Shown here one piece after another: positions 45,701 to 55,545 of a stretch of DNA of 64,000 bases (positions are counted from its first letter, which is position 1; every line of letters begins with the position of its first letter). The notes under the pieces are model-generated. The model made no database searches. It was not told where the DNA came from and saw nothing but the letters and a program-made list of their open reading frames with translations. Source of the stretch: Incurvaria masculella (Eukaryota > Arthropoda > Insecta > Lepidoptera > Incurvariidae); contig OX335665.1 in assembly GCA_946894095.1 (NCBI GenBank), positions 2,056,001-2,120,000 of the forward strand. The letters run 5' to 3'. Both the position numbers and the translations under genes were made by a program.

Positions 45701-48500
45701 ATATTTGTGCTGCAACTTGCCCAACCATGTATTTGTAGGGCCATTGTTGGATATTTGTGCTGCAACTTGCGCAACCATGTATTTGTAGGGCCATTGTTGG
45801 ATATTTGTGCTGCAACTTGCCCAACCATGTATTTGTAGGGCCATTGTTGGATATTTGTGCTGCAACTTGCCCAACCATATATTTGTAGGGCCATTGTTGG
45901 ATATTTGTGCTGCAACTTAACAACCATGTTTCGTATGGCCATTGTTGGATATTTGTGCTGCAACTTGTATTTGTAGGGCCATTGTTGGATATTTGTGCTG
46001 CAACTTGCCCAACCATGTATTTGTAGGGCCATTGTTGGATATTTGTGCTGCAACTTGCCCAACCATATATTTGTAGGGCCATTGTTGGATATTTGTGCTG
46101 CAACTTGCCCAACCATGTATTTGTAGGGCCATTGTTGGATATTTGTGCTGCAACTTGCCCAACCATGTATTTGTAGGGCCATTGTTGGATATTTGTGCTG
46201 CAACTTGCCCAACCATGTATTTGTAGGGCCATTGTTGGATATTTGTGCTGCAACTTGCCCAACCATGTATTTGTAGGGCCATTGTTGGATATTTGTGCTG
46301 CAACTTGCCCAACCATGTATTTGTAGGGCCATTGTTGGATATTTGTGCTGCAACTTGCCCAACCATGTATTTGTAGGGCCATTGTTGGATATTTGTGCTG
46401 CAACTTGCCCAACCATATATTTGTAGGGCCATTGTTGGATATTTGTGCTGCAACTTAACAACCATGTTTCGTATGGCCATTGTTGGATATTTGTGCTGCA
46501 ACTTGTATTTGTAGGGCCATTGTTGGATATTTGTGCTGCAACTTGCCCAACCATATATTTGTAGGGCCATTGTTGGATATTTGTGCTGCAACTTGCCCAA
46601 CCATGTATTTGTAGGGCCATTGTTGGATATTTGTGCTGCAACTTGCGCAACCATGTTTCGTAGGGCCATTGTTGGATATTTGTGCCGCAACTTGCCCAAC
46701 CATATATTTGTAGGGCCATTGTTGGATATTTGTGCTGCAACTTGCCCAACCATATATTTGTAGGGCCATTGTTGGATATTTGTGCTGCAACTTGCCCAAC
46801 CATATATTTGTAGGGCCATTGTTGGATATTTGTGCTGCAACTTAACAACCATGTTTCGTATGGCCATTGTTGGATATTTGTGCTGCAACTTGTATTTGTA
46901 GGGCCATTGTTGGATATTTGTGCTGCAACTTGCCCAACCATATATTTGTAGGGCCATTGTTGGATATTTGTGCTGCAACTTGCCCAACCATGTATTTGTA
47001 GGGCCATTGTTGGATATTTGTGCTGCAACTTGCCCAACCATGTATTTGTAGGGCCATTGTTGGATATTTGTGCTGCAACTTGCCCAACCATATATTTGTA
47101 GGGCCATTGTTGGATATTTGTGCTGCAACTTAACAACCATGTTTCGTATGGCCATTGTTGGATATTTGTGCTGCAACTTGTATTTGTAGGGCCATTGTTG
47201 GATATTTGTGCTGCAACTTGCCCAAGAATGTATTTGTAGGGCCATTGTTGGATATTTGTGCTGCAACTTGCCCAACCATGTATTTGTAGGGCCATTGTTG
47301 GATATTTGTGCTGCAACTTGCCCAACCATGTATTTGTAGGGCCATTGTTGGATATTTGTGCTGCAACTTGCCCAACCATATATTTGTAGGGCCATTGTTG
47401 GATATTTGTGCTGCAACTTAACAACCATGTTTCGTATGGCCATTGTTGGATATTTGTGCTGCAACTTGTATTTGTAGGGCCATTGTTGGACATTTGTGCT
47501 GCAACTTGCCCAAGAATGTATTTGTAGGGCCATTGTTGGATATTTGTGCTGCAACTTGCCCAACCATGTATTTGTAGGGCCATTGTTGGATATTTGTGCT
47601 GCAACTTGCGAAACAATGTTTCATAGGGCCATTGTTGGATATTTGTGCTGCAACTTGCCCAACCATGTTTCGTAGGGCCATTGTTGGATATTTGTGCTGC
47701 AACTTGCCCAACCATGTATTTGTAGGGCCATTGTTGGATATTTGTGCTGCAACTTGCGAAACCATGTTTCATAGGGCCATTGTTGGATATTTGTGCTGCA
47801 ACTTGCCCAACCATGTTTCGTAGGGCCATTGTTGGATATTTGTGCTGCAACGTGCCCAACCACGTTTCTTAGGGCCATTGTTGGATATTTGTGCTGCAAC
47901 GTGCCCAACCACGTTTCTTAGGGCCATTGTTGGATATTTGTGCTGCAACTTGCGAAACCATGTTTCATAGGGCCATTGTTGGATATTTGTGCTGCAACTT
48001 GCCCAACCATGTTTCGTCGGGCCATTGTTGGATATTTGTGCTGCAACTTGCCCAACCACGTTTCTTAGGGCCATTGTTGGATATTTGTGCTGCAACTTGC
48101 CCAACCATGTATTTGTAGGGCCATTGTTGGATATTTGTGCTGCAACTTGCGAAACCATGTTTCATAGGGCCATTGTTGGATATTTGTGCTGCAACTTGCC
48201 CAACCATGTTTCGTAGGGCCATTGTTGGATATTTGTGCTGCAACTTGCCCAACCATGTATTTGTAGGGCCATTGTTGGATATTTGTGCTGCAACTTGCGA
48301 AACCATGTTTCATAGGGCCATTGTTGGATATTTGTGCTGCAACTTGCCCAACCATGTTTCGTAGGGCCATTGTTGGATATTTGTGCTGCAACGTGCCCAA
48401 CCACGTTTCTTAGGGCCATTGTTGGATATTTGTGCTGCAACGTGCCCAACCACGTTTCTTAGGGCCATTGTTGGATATTTGTGCTGCAACTTGCGAAACC
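42770..48500. repeat. Long-range duplicated blocks within satellite block 2
   Basis: A run of unusual units (cttgcgaaaccatgtttcat, then gtgcccaaccacgtttct) occurs at about 42770-43215, 47500-47945 and 48137-48480, i.e. about 4.73 kb and 0.54 kb apart. This implies amplification in multi-unit blocks. Confidence 0.6.
45916..47465. repeat. Higher-order repeat in satellite block 2 marked by TTAACAACC units
   Basis: The pair of a ttaacaaccatgtttcgtat unit and a 40-bp unit recurs at 45916, 46454, 46841, 47129 and 47417. The last two intervals are 288 bp. The same pair appears at 33305, 41324 and 41762; at 44219 the TTAACAACC unit occurs without the 40-bp unit. These units supply most of the stop codons in the third minus-strand frame. 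Confidence 0.75.
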
Positions 48501-49785
48501 ATGTTTCATAGGGCCATTGTTGGATATTTGTGCTGCAACTTGCCCAACCATGTTTCGTAGGGCCATTGTTGGATATTTGTGCTGCAACTTGCCCAACCAC
48601 GTTTCTTAGGGCCATTGTTGGATATTATGCTGCAACTTGCCCAACCATGTATTTGTAGGGCCATTGTTGGATATTTGTGCTGCAACTTGCGCAACCATGT
48701 TTCGTAGGGCCATTGTTGGATATTTGTGCTGCAACTTGCTCAACCATGTTTCGTAGGGCCATTGTTGGATATTTGTGCTGCAACTTGCCCAACCATGTAT
48801 TTGTAGGGCCATTGTTGGATATTTGTGCTGCAACTTGTCAAGCCATGAATTTGTAGGGCCATTGTTGGATATTTGTGCTGCAACTTGTCAAGCCATGAAT
48901 TTGTAGGGCCATTGTTGGATATTTGTGCTGCAACGTGCCCAACCACGTTTCTTAGGGCCATTGTTGGATATTTGTGCTGCAACTTGCCCAACCATGTTTC
49001 GTAGGACCATTGTTGGATATTTGTGCTGCAACGTGCCCAACCACGTTTCTTAGGGCCATTGTTGGATATTTGTGCTGCAACTTGTCAAGCCATGAATTTG
49101 TAGGGCCATTGTTGGATATTTGTGCTGCAACTTGTCAAGCCATGAATTTGTAGGGCCATTGTTGGATATTTGTGCTGCAACGTGCCCAACCACGTTTCTT
49201 AGGGCCATTGTTGGATATTTGTGCTGCAACTTGTCAAGCCATGAATTTGTAGGGCCATTGTTGGATATTTGTGCTGCAACGTGCCCAACCACGTTTCTTA
49301 GGGCCATTGTTGGATATTTGTGCTGCAACTTGTCAAGCCATGAATTTGTAGGGCCATTGTTGGATATTTGTGCTGCAACTTGTCAAGCCATGAATTTGTA
49401 GGGCCATTGTTGGATATTGGGGCAGCAACTTGCCCAGCCATGTATTTGTAGGGCCATTGTTGGATATTTGTGCTGCAACTTGCCCAATCATGTATTTGTA
49501 GGGCCATTGTTGGATATTTGTGCTGCAACTTGTCAAGCCATGAATTTGTAGGGCCATTGTTGGATATTGGGGCAGCAACTTGCCCAGCCATGTATTTGTA
49601 GGGCCATTGTTGAATATTTGTGCCGCAATTTGCCCAACCATGTTTCGTAGGGCCATTGTTGGATATTTGTGCTGCAACTTGCCCAATCATGTATTTGTAG
49701 GGCCATTGTTGGATATTCTGGCAAATCTGCCACAATTTACTCCACCGTTACACGGTTGGCCTTCTGTTGGTTCTCCGTCTAAATC

Positions 49786-50030
49786 CTAAACTAAGCCCCG
49801 ATTGCACGAAGAGACGGCTGAGTTAATCAATGTTCAAAGACGTCACTTTTAGTGAACCGCATGGCAACTCCATATTCTATTACGTCCATATTCTATGCCG
49901 TCTTAATATATATATTCTATACCGTATTAATTCCATATTCTATACCGTCCATAGAAAGTGACGTGTTTAATCGTACGTTGACGTTGACTTTGATGTTTTG
50001 TCCTTTCGTGCACTCAGCCCTAAATCCGTT
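49786..50030 (+). mobile_element. Short MITE adjoining the satellite
   Basis: Inverted ends: ctaagccccgattgcacgaa at the left and ttcgtgcactcagcccta at the right, flanked by taaa. The interior repeats ccatattctat. Related to 3733-3886. Confidence 0.6.
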
Positions 50031-50490
50031 GGGAGATGGAGGTTAGCGAACAAAAAATGCTACTAGGGTTGTGAGAGTAAATGTGACTCACCGGTGAAAC
50101 GGTATTTCCTGATTAACCCCGCTGATATGGCGTTGTTCTTGGGTCGACTTTATTTTTTGTATCAAATAAATGATTGCAAATAAAGAAATTTTTTTAACAT
50201 TAAATATTAACGTATGAATCGGATGGATAACGTGGTTCTTAATTAGCGTTAGATTTTTCTGTGGTCCGTGTTAAATTAACATACCCGCCAAGAAGAGATA
50301 AATGGTAAGAAACATTTGGACATATGTTTCCCAAAATAAATATCTTATGAGTGTTTCAAAGTAGTTCTAAACTATGCATAAAAAACGCATAAAAATAAAT
50401 TAGGTGTGCCATGATTGCATCAAAATCTAAATTTAGCTTTTTTGACACGACGTCAATTTTTATTCTTTACTTCGACATCATTATAAAAAC
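50031..50490. other. No recognisable feature
   Basis: AT-rich spacer between a MITE and a hairpin-ended repeat; nothing seen. Confidence 0.5.
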
Positions 50491-50755
50491 CCGCCAAGTG
50501 CGTGTCGGACTCGCACACGAAGGGTTCCGTACCATCCAAAAAATCACGTTTTTTGTATGGGGCCCCCCTTTGTTTTTTTTTTTTTTTTTTTTACCTATTT
50601 GTTGTTATAACGGCAAAATATATACACACTTTGTTAAAATTTTAGCTGCCTATCTATTACGGTTCATGAGATACAGCCCTATGACAGACGGACGGACGGA
50701 TAGCGGAGGCTTACCGTCCGTTGGCACCCTTTGGGTACGGAACCCTAAAAACGTG
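50491..50755 (-). repeat. Hairpin-ended repeat, complete, reverse
   Basis: Opens ccgccaagtgcgtgtcggac, then cgaagggttccgtaccatcc, a 20-T run, catgagatacagccctatga and the end hairpin gggtacggaaccctaaaa. Confidence 0.75.
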
Positions 50756-50852
50756 TTTCATTAAAACTAACAATAGTAATAATTGCTGCCGGTAGGAAAA
50801 AATAAAATGCATAAATGTTGAATCTTTGATATTAATTTAATCTTTGTTTTTT

Positions 50853-51480
50853 TATGTATCTGGACATGGATGGCTAATACCACACCTATCGTCATATTAG
50901 TCCAACACACCGCTTCCCGAAGGAATTAGGTGCCATGCCAGGACTTTCCCTTTATCAGCGCGTCTACATTGAACTGGATGGAAAACAAATTTGTAGGGTT
51001 CCATACCCAAAGGGTGCCAACAGAACCCTATTACTAAGCCTTCGGTGTCCGTCCGTCCGTCTGTCACAAGGCTGCATCTCATGAACCGTAATAGGTAGGC
51101 AGCTGAAATTCTCACAGATTGTATATTTATTTTGCCGCTATAACAACAAATAGGTAAAACTAAAAAGTAATAAAAATTAAAGGGGGACCCCATACCAAAA
51201 ACTTGATTTTTTTGTGTTCAATATTTTTCGATGGTACGGAACCCTTCGTATGCAAGTCCGACTCGCACTTGGCCGGTTTTATTAATAGTCGTTTCGACCA
51301 AATTTTCGTCCAATGCGATGGTACCGACTCGGGCGGGCTTAACCACCCCAGTAGGGGCAGTTTTGCATGGATTCCGAACCATAGATCACCTGGCATTCCA
51401 GAGAAACATGGTGCATGAACGGGGGCGGGATTTGAACCCATGAACTCTGGCATGGAAGGCAAGTCCAAGCGCCCCTGAGT
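50853..51480 (-). repeat. SINE 1 copy split by a hairpin-ended repeat
   Basis: SINE 3' part at 50853-50990 and its head part at 51290-51480 flank a complete hairpin-ended repeat at 50993-51281. The hairpin-ended element therefore inserted into an existing SINE. Confidence 0.65.
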
Positions 51481-51547
51481 TATGATAGCCGCTATATATA
51501 CCTCATTGCTATTGGTGAATGGTAACAGTGGTGTTGTCGGTAAAATG

Positions 51548-51845
51548 GATATTTTTTATGAAAAACCGGTAAGAGCACATGCACTCCTACCGGTTTTTCA
51601 TAAAACAATCAAAAAGGTGCAAATACACCTTGCCTCGAGAAACCACGCTAAGCGAGGCACCATGCCAGCCGTTTTCCGGACTATCGCTGAGCAATCGAGC
51701 TTGTTTAAATTACGCTTGAAGATTCTCAGGTTATAGGTATGAGGAAAGGCAGCAGACAGTTCCATATCCTGGCGGCGCGGCAGAGAAATGAGTTTGAGAA
51801 ACGGTTCGTTCTCAAAAGCCTAATATCAACCACTAGGTGCTCTGA
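51548..51845 (-). pseudogene. Jockey/CR1-type LINE RT C-terminal fragment
   Basis: The minus strand reads RLLRTNRFSNSFLCRAARIW, then after a frameshift AAFPHTYNLRIFKRNLNKL. Same family as 19975-20590, whose frame is longer. Not functional. Confidence 0.7.
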
Positions 51846-51889
51846 TTCTCTGCGGCCAGTATTTTCCAGTAGCTAATTGTAACCATTTT

Positions 51890-52245
51890 TTTTATGTAAC
51901 TCGACATGGATGGCTAATACCGGACTGACCTTCAGATATTAGCCTAACACACCACATGGGAACTAGGTGCCATGCCAGGACCTTCCTTATATTGCTCGGC
52001 TACATTGAACTGGATGGAAAACACGGACAATTTTCATTGCCGCTTTGACCATCGTTCATTCAATGCGATGGAAAATCGCTTTTGCAGAGGTTGTGAAAGC
52101 GATTTTCTCGACGAAAATATTCCGGAGCATAGTTTTTTTTTAATCAATCAAGGTTTTACGTAGAAAAACTCGCTTTGAAAATTTGTTTTCTAGACTCAGG
52201 ATTCCTGATTCCTGATTACCGAATACCAGGAATAGAACTGCTGTT
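51890..52245. repeat. SINE 1 tail (-) joined to a GGAATTCC MITE half
   Basis: 51890-52072 is the SINE 3' part in reverse; 52073-52245 carries the right arm of the palindromic MITE (gattttctcgacgaaaatat, gattcctgattaccgaatac). Confidence 0.6.
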
Positions 52246-52867
52246 GTTTTTTGTTTATTCTGAAGAATTTTAGGCCCACCTAGGAACTTAGGGTTATAGA
52301 TCCTAGTACCATTATTTCGTGCATATGTGTACATAATATGGTAGAAACTCTAAAAACAAGTTCATACAAGGCGCGTATTAAATGTTTTGACCATTTTAAG
52401 ATTATTATAATAACCAATGCGTGGTTTGATTGCGTTTAGTTCCTGATCATTGCGGAATGAGAATATGAAAAAAAACATGTATAATTTCAGCTAACGTTTT
52501 ACTAATATAGTTTTAAAAATATTTTAGAAAATGATATATATTGCTTGGAAACAAATTCTGAAGTCAGGTCTCAAACGTATTCTTTTCCCATGTTTAGTAA
52601 ACAACTAGTTTACAAATATACTGCAAGGCTGGACCCGAACCAGCAAAACATACCATTCGCGGGTATTGGGTCTACCAATTTCTCCACCGGCTTTATACCC
52701 ATAATTTGGGATTCTCCTACAGATCCTCCCGTAATGAATGCCTCCTACTAACAGTGTTTAAGATTATATCTACATACATTTATTCAGCGCCTCATCTGAG
52801 TTCCGGACATTGACTGCAAGATTGAACATTCTAACATATTTAAAAATTAGCGAAGTAGCTGCGAAAA
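52246..52867. other. Intergenic with a tRNA-like repeat piece at 52618-52745
   Basis: aaggctggacccgaaccagc reads, in reverse, like a tRNA T-arm (B-box) and is followed by cgggtattgggtctaccaat and cctcccgt. Similar pieces at about 7900-8000 and 61865-61955. No gene seen. Confidence 0.45.
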
Positions 52868-52990
52868 AAGCGGCCAAGTGCGAGTCGGACTCGCACACGA
52901 AGGGTTCCGTACTATCGTACAAGATTTACCAGAAAAAAAAACTTGTTTTGTATGGGTATTTTTATTATATTATAAGTTTACGGAACCCTA
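52868..52990 (-). repeat. Hairpin-ended repeat, short internally deleted copy
   Basis: Has both ends (gccaagtgcgagtcggactc and acggaaccctaatag) but almost none of the interior. Confidence 0.7.
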
Positions 52991-53973
52991 ATAGTATATT
53001 TACGAATAGATGTTTTATGGTGAGTGTAGTTTGGAGAGTAGATATACTCGATGAGAAATTACTTAATTAGAGGCAAAAGATGGACCAACCCAGCCTGGTA
53101 TTTAATCAAGGGGTCCCCTGATAAGACCCCTTCAGTTTTACATGCATTCCGAACCACGGAACAGCTCGATTCGTGACGAAAATGCAATCGCCCCTGGCAT
53201 GCAAGTAAATATTTCTTGCCTAAGTCCTGTCTCGTGTTGTGATCTAATAAGGTGTTGGTAATCGAAATAAAAACACATATTTCTAGTTATGACGTGACCC
53301 ACTTATGCTCTGTGGGCCACAGCTTATATTTTCTTCATTACTTCAATGTCAAACTCGATTCGAAAAAATATAAATTTCAGTACATTTCGTAGGCTATGGT
53401 GCTGTATCTAGAACAAAAAAAAAACAACAAATTCTTGATATTAATATGATTTCTGACTACAGAATAACATGAGGATACATACGAATTTAATAACCACTCA
53501 TTTGCCCATGGGCTCGATTTGTCCCAAACGAGCGTGTTTCTTACGCACACTGGGTCGATTTTGGCCCAAGACTAGTTGTGAGACAAAGTATGTTTGATTT
53601 AAGTTTTGTTTCACTCTATGCTACACTTCGCGACTTTTTTGGTACACGAACACCGATGCACGCGCTCATATTCTGTGGTTGGCTCGACAAAGAGTGTTTA
53701 CACGAGAGTGTTCTATTAACCTCAAAAGTTATAAATGTTTGATGGATGGTGATAATGTTGGTGTCAAATGAAAGGTGCAGGTGAAATTATTTCAAAATTG
53801 GTAAAAAAATTGTACATGAGTGTGATTTAATTTTAGAGTTCTTTGCCATTTTACGACATTCGCAAACTCCGTACTTCTCTAAATCATATTAAAAAATACC
53901 TAAAGTCTGATTACATAACTATTTAGCTCGAAAAAATATCTAGCTTCATACTCTAGAATAAAACTGATGTTTT
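52991..53973. other. Intergenic, no gene recognised
   Basis: A scrap of SINE 1 at 53085-53190. Otherwise AT-rich single-copy-looking sequence with no motif. Confidence 0.45.
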
Positions 53974-54697
53974 TTAGGGTTCCGTACCCAAAGGGTGAAA
54001 ACGGAACCCTATTACTAAGCCTCCGCTGTCCGTCCGTCCGTCCGTCTGTCATAGAGCTGTATCTCGTGAACCGTAATAGGTAGGCACCTGAATTTTTCAC
54101 AGAGTGTGTATTTATTTTGCCGCTATAACAAATAGGTAAAATAAAAAAATAATAAAAATTAGAGGGGGGCCCCATACAAAAAAACGCGTTTTTTTTTGTG
54201 TTGATGGTACGGAACCCTTCCTGCGCGAGTCCGACTCGCACTTGGCCAGTTTTTTTCTGTTAAAACTGTGGAAAAGTTGTCCATGTTTTCCATCCAGTTC
54301 AGTGTAGCCGAGCTCACAAAGGGAAGGTCCTGGCATGGCACCTAATTCCTTCGGGAATGTGGCGTATTGGGCTAATATGATGATAGTAGTGGTATTGGGG
54401 TACCTTAAAAACAACCGGCCAAGTGCGAACCGGACTTGCACTCGAAGGGTTCCGTACCATTATACAAAAACATTTTTTTTTGTATAGTGGCCCGCTTTAA
54501 ATTTTATTTGTTATTTATTTATACTATTTATCGTTATAGCGGCAAAAGAAATAATCACTCTGTGTAATTTCAAGCAGTCTACCTATTATGGTTCATGAGA
54601 TACAGCCATGTGATAGACGGATGGACGGACAGACGGACAGCGGAGGCTTAGCAATAGTGTTCCGTTTGACACCATTTGGGTACGGAACCCTAAAAAA
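53974..54697. repeat. Inverted pair of hairpin-ended repeats around a SINE 1 piece
   Basis: Plus copy at 53974-54252, SINE 1 tail (+) at 54265-54400, minus copy at 54414-54697. The two long copies could form a stem. Confidence 0.7.
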
Positions 54698-54914
54698 CAA
54701 CTTCACGAACTCGGTTAAACTATCTCTTTCATTTTTATATCCTTAACCTTAAGTTATCCTGTAGCTAAAATCATATTTGGTCGTGGCATTCGTCGAAAGC
54801 AGGATTGAAACCTACAAATACAGCAATAAGATTGATATCTCAATCATTGCAATCGAAATGTCTTAGCGTAGGATCAATATGTAAAAACATCAGCGCAATC
54901 TTGTGAAAGATTGT

Positions 54915-55385
54915 GTGACAGAAGCATTGTGTTGATTCGAATATAATCGAGAAATTCGTTGCTTGTCGTAATTGTCGGGATAGCTCAGTTGGTTAGAGCA
55001 GTGGGCATGTATTGCAAAGGTCGCGATTGATGAACTTATTTAGTTATTAATTTATAAATATTATTTAAAGTAAGATTTCAATACTGCATATGTTAATATT
55101 AAGTGTTAGGTTATAACTGTGTATACCTACCTACATAGTAATAGTGAGTTTTTAACTTTTAACTTCCATGGAATATATTTTAACGACTCCAAGTGTTCCT
55201 TATGTATTACAAAGGCTGAATTATATACAACAACAACAACAACAGCAGTTTCGAATCCTGCTTCCGACGAATGTCATGGCCTCAGATTATTTTCAAAATC
55301 TGATTACAATGCTTCGAATGTAGATGTCGCTGAAACTCAAATTAATGAGATAACGTCGCATCCATTAAATACATAAAATTGTCTA
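54915..55385 (+). repeat. tRNA-related SINE 2, interrupted copy
   Basis: Upstream part ttgattcgaatataatcgag, then a tRNA-like head GTCGGGATAGCTCAGTTGG cut at about 55026. The head resumes with tttcgaatcctgcttccgac at about 55250 and runs to the tail atccattaaatacataaaat. The 220-bp insert ends in (CAA)n, suggesting another retroposed piece. The SINE tail lies within about 40 bp of the NKRF-like stop codon. Confidence 0.7.
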
Positions 55386-55424
55386 ATCAAATTCCACTCT
55401 AACTGCTGACAGAAGAGGACCACC

Positions 55425-55545
55425 TCATCTGACGTTCCCCAGACCGTGGGGTATGAACACTTGGTACTTGGGCGTCAGCCCGCCCTTCTGTATGACGGCA
55501 CGCACCAGAGTGAACGGATCCAGTTTCTTCCTCACCACCAAGAAT
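55425..55545 (-). CDS. NKRF-like last coding exon
   Basis: Acceptor CCGCAG. The first base completes Arg with AG from the previous exon, giving DADR-FLVVRKKLDPFTLVRAV, and the frame ends GLGNVR and TGA at 55427-55425. This is the end of the R3H domain and a basic tail. SINE 2 begins within 40 bp of the stop. Confidence 0.8.

Larger units (their letters stand above)
40564..49717. repeat. 50-bp satellite, block 2 (about 185 units, more diverged)
   Basis: Same unit as block 1 with more variants: 48-bp units with gacaaccatgtttcgta, 49-bp units with aaccacgtttcttaggg, a 40-bp unit with caacttgtatttgtaggg, and 50-bp units with aagccatgaatttgtag confined to 48839-49560. Divergence rises toward the right edge, where units such as ggatattggggcagcaac appear. 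Minus-strand frames up to 1,556 codons again follow from the stop-free unit. A degenerate partial unit lies just outside at about 49757. Confidence 0.97.

Noticed and set aside
31604..49717. CRISPR-like array
   Set aside because: Units are contiguous tandem copies without unique spacers, in a eukaryotic context with spliced genes.
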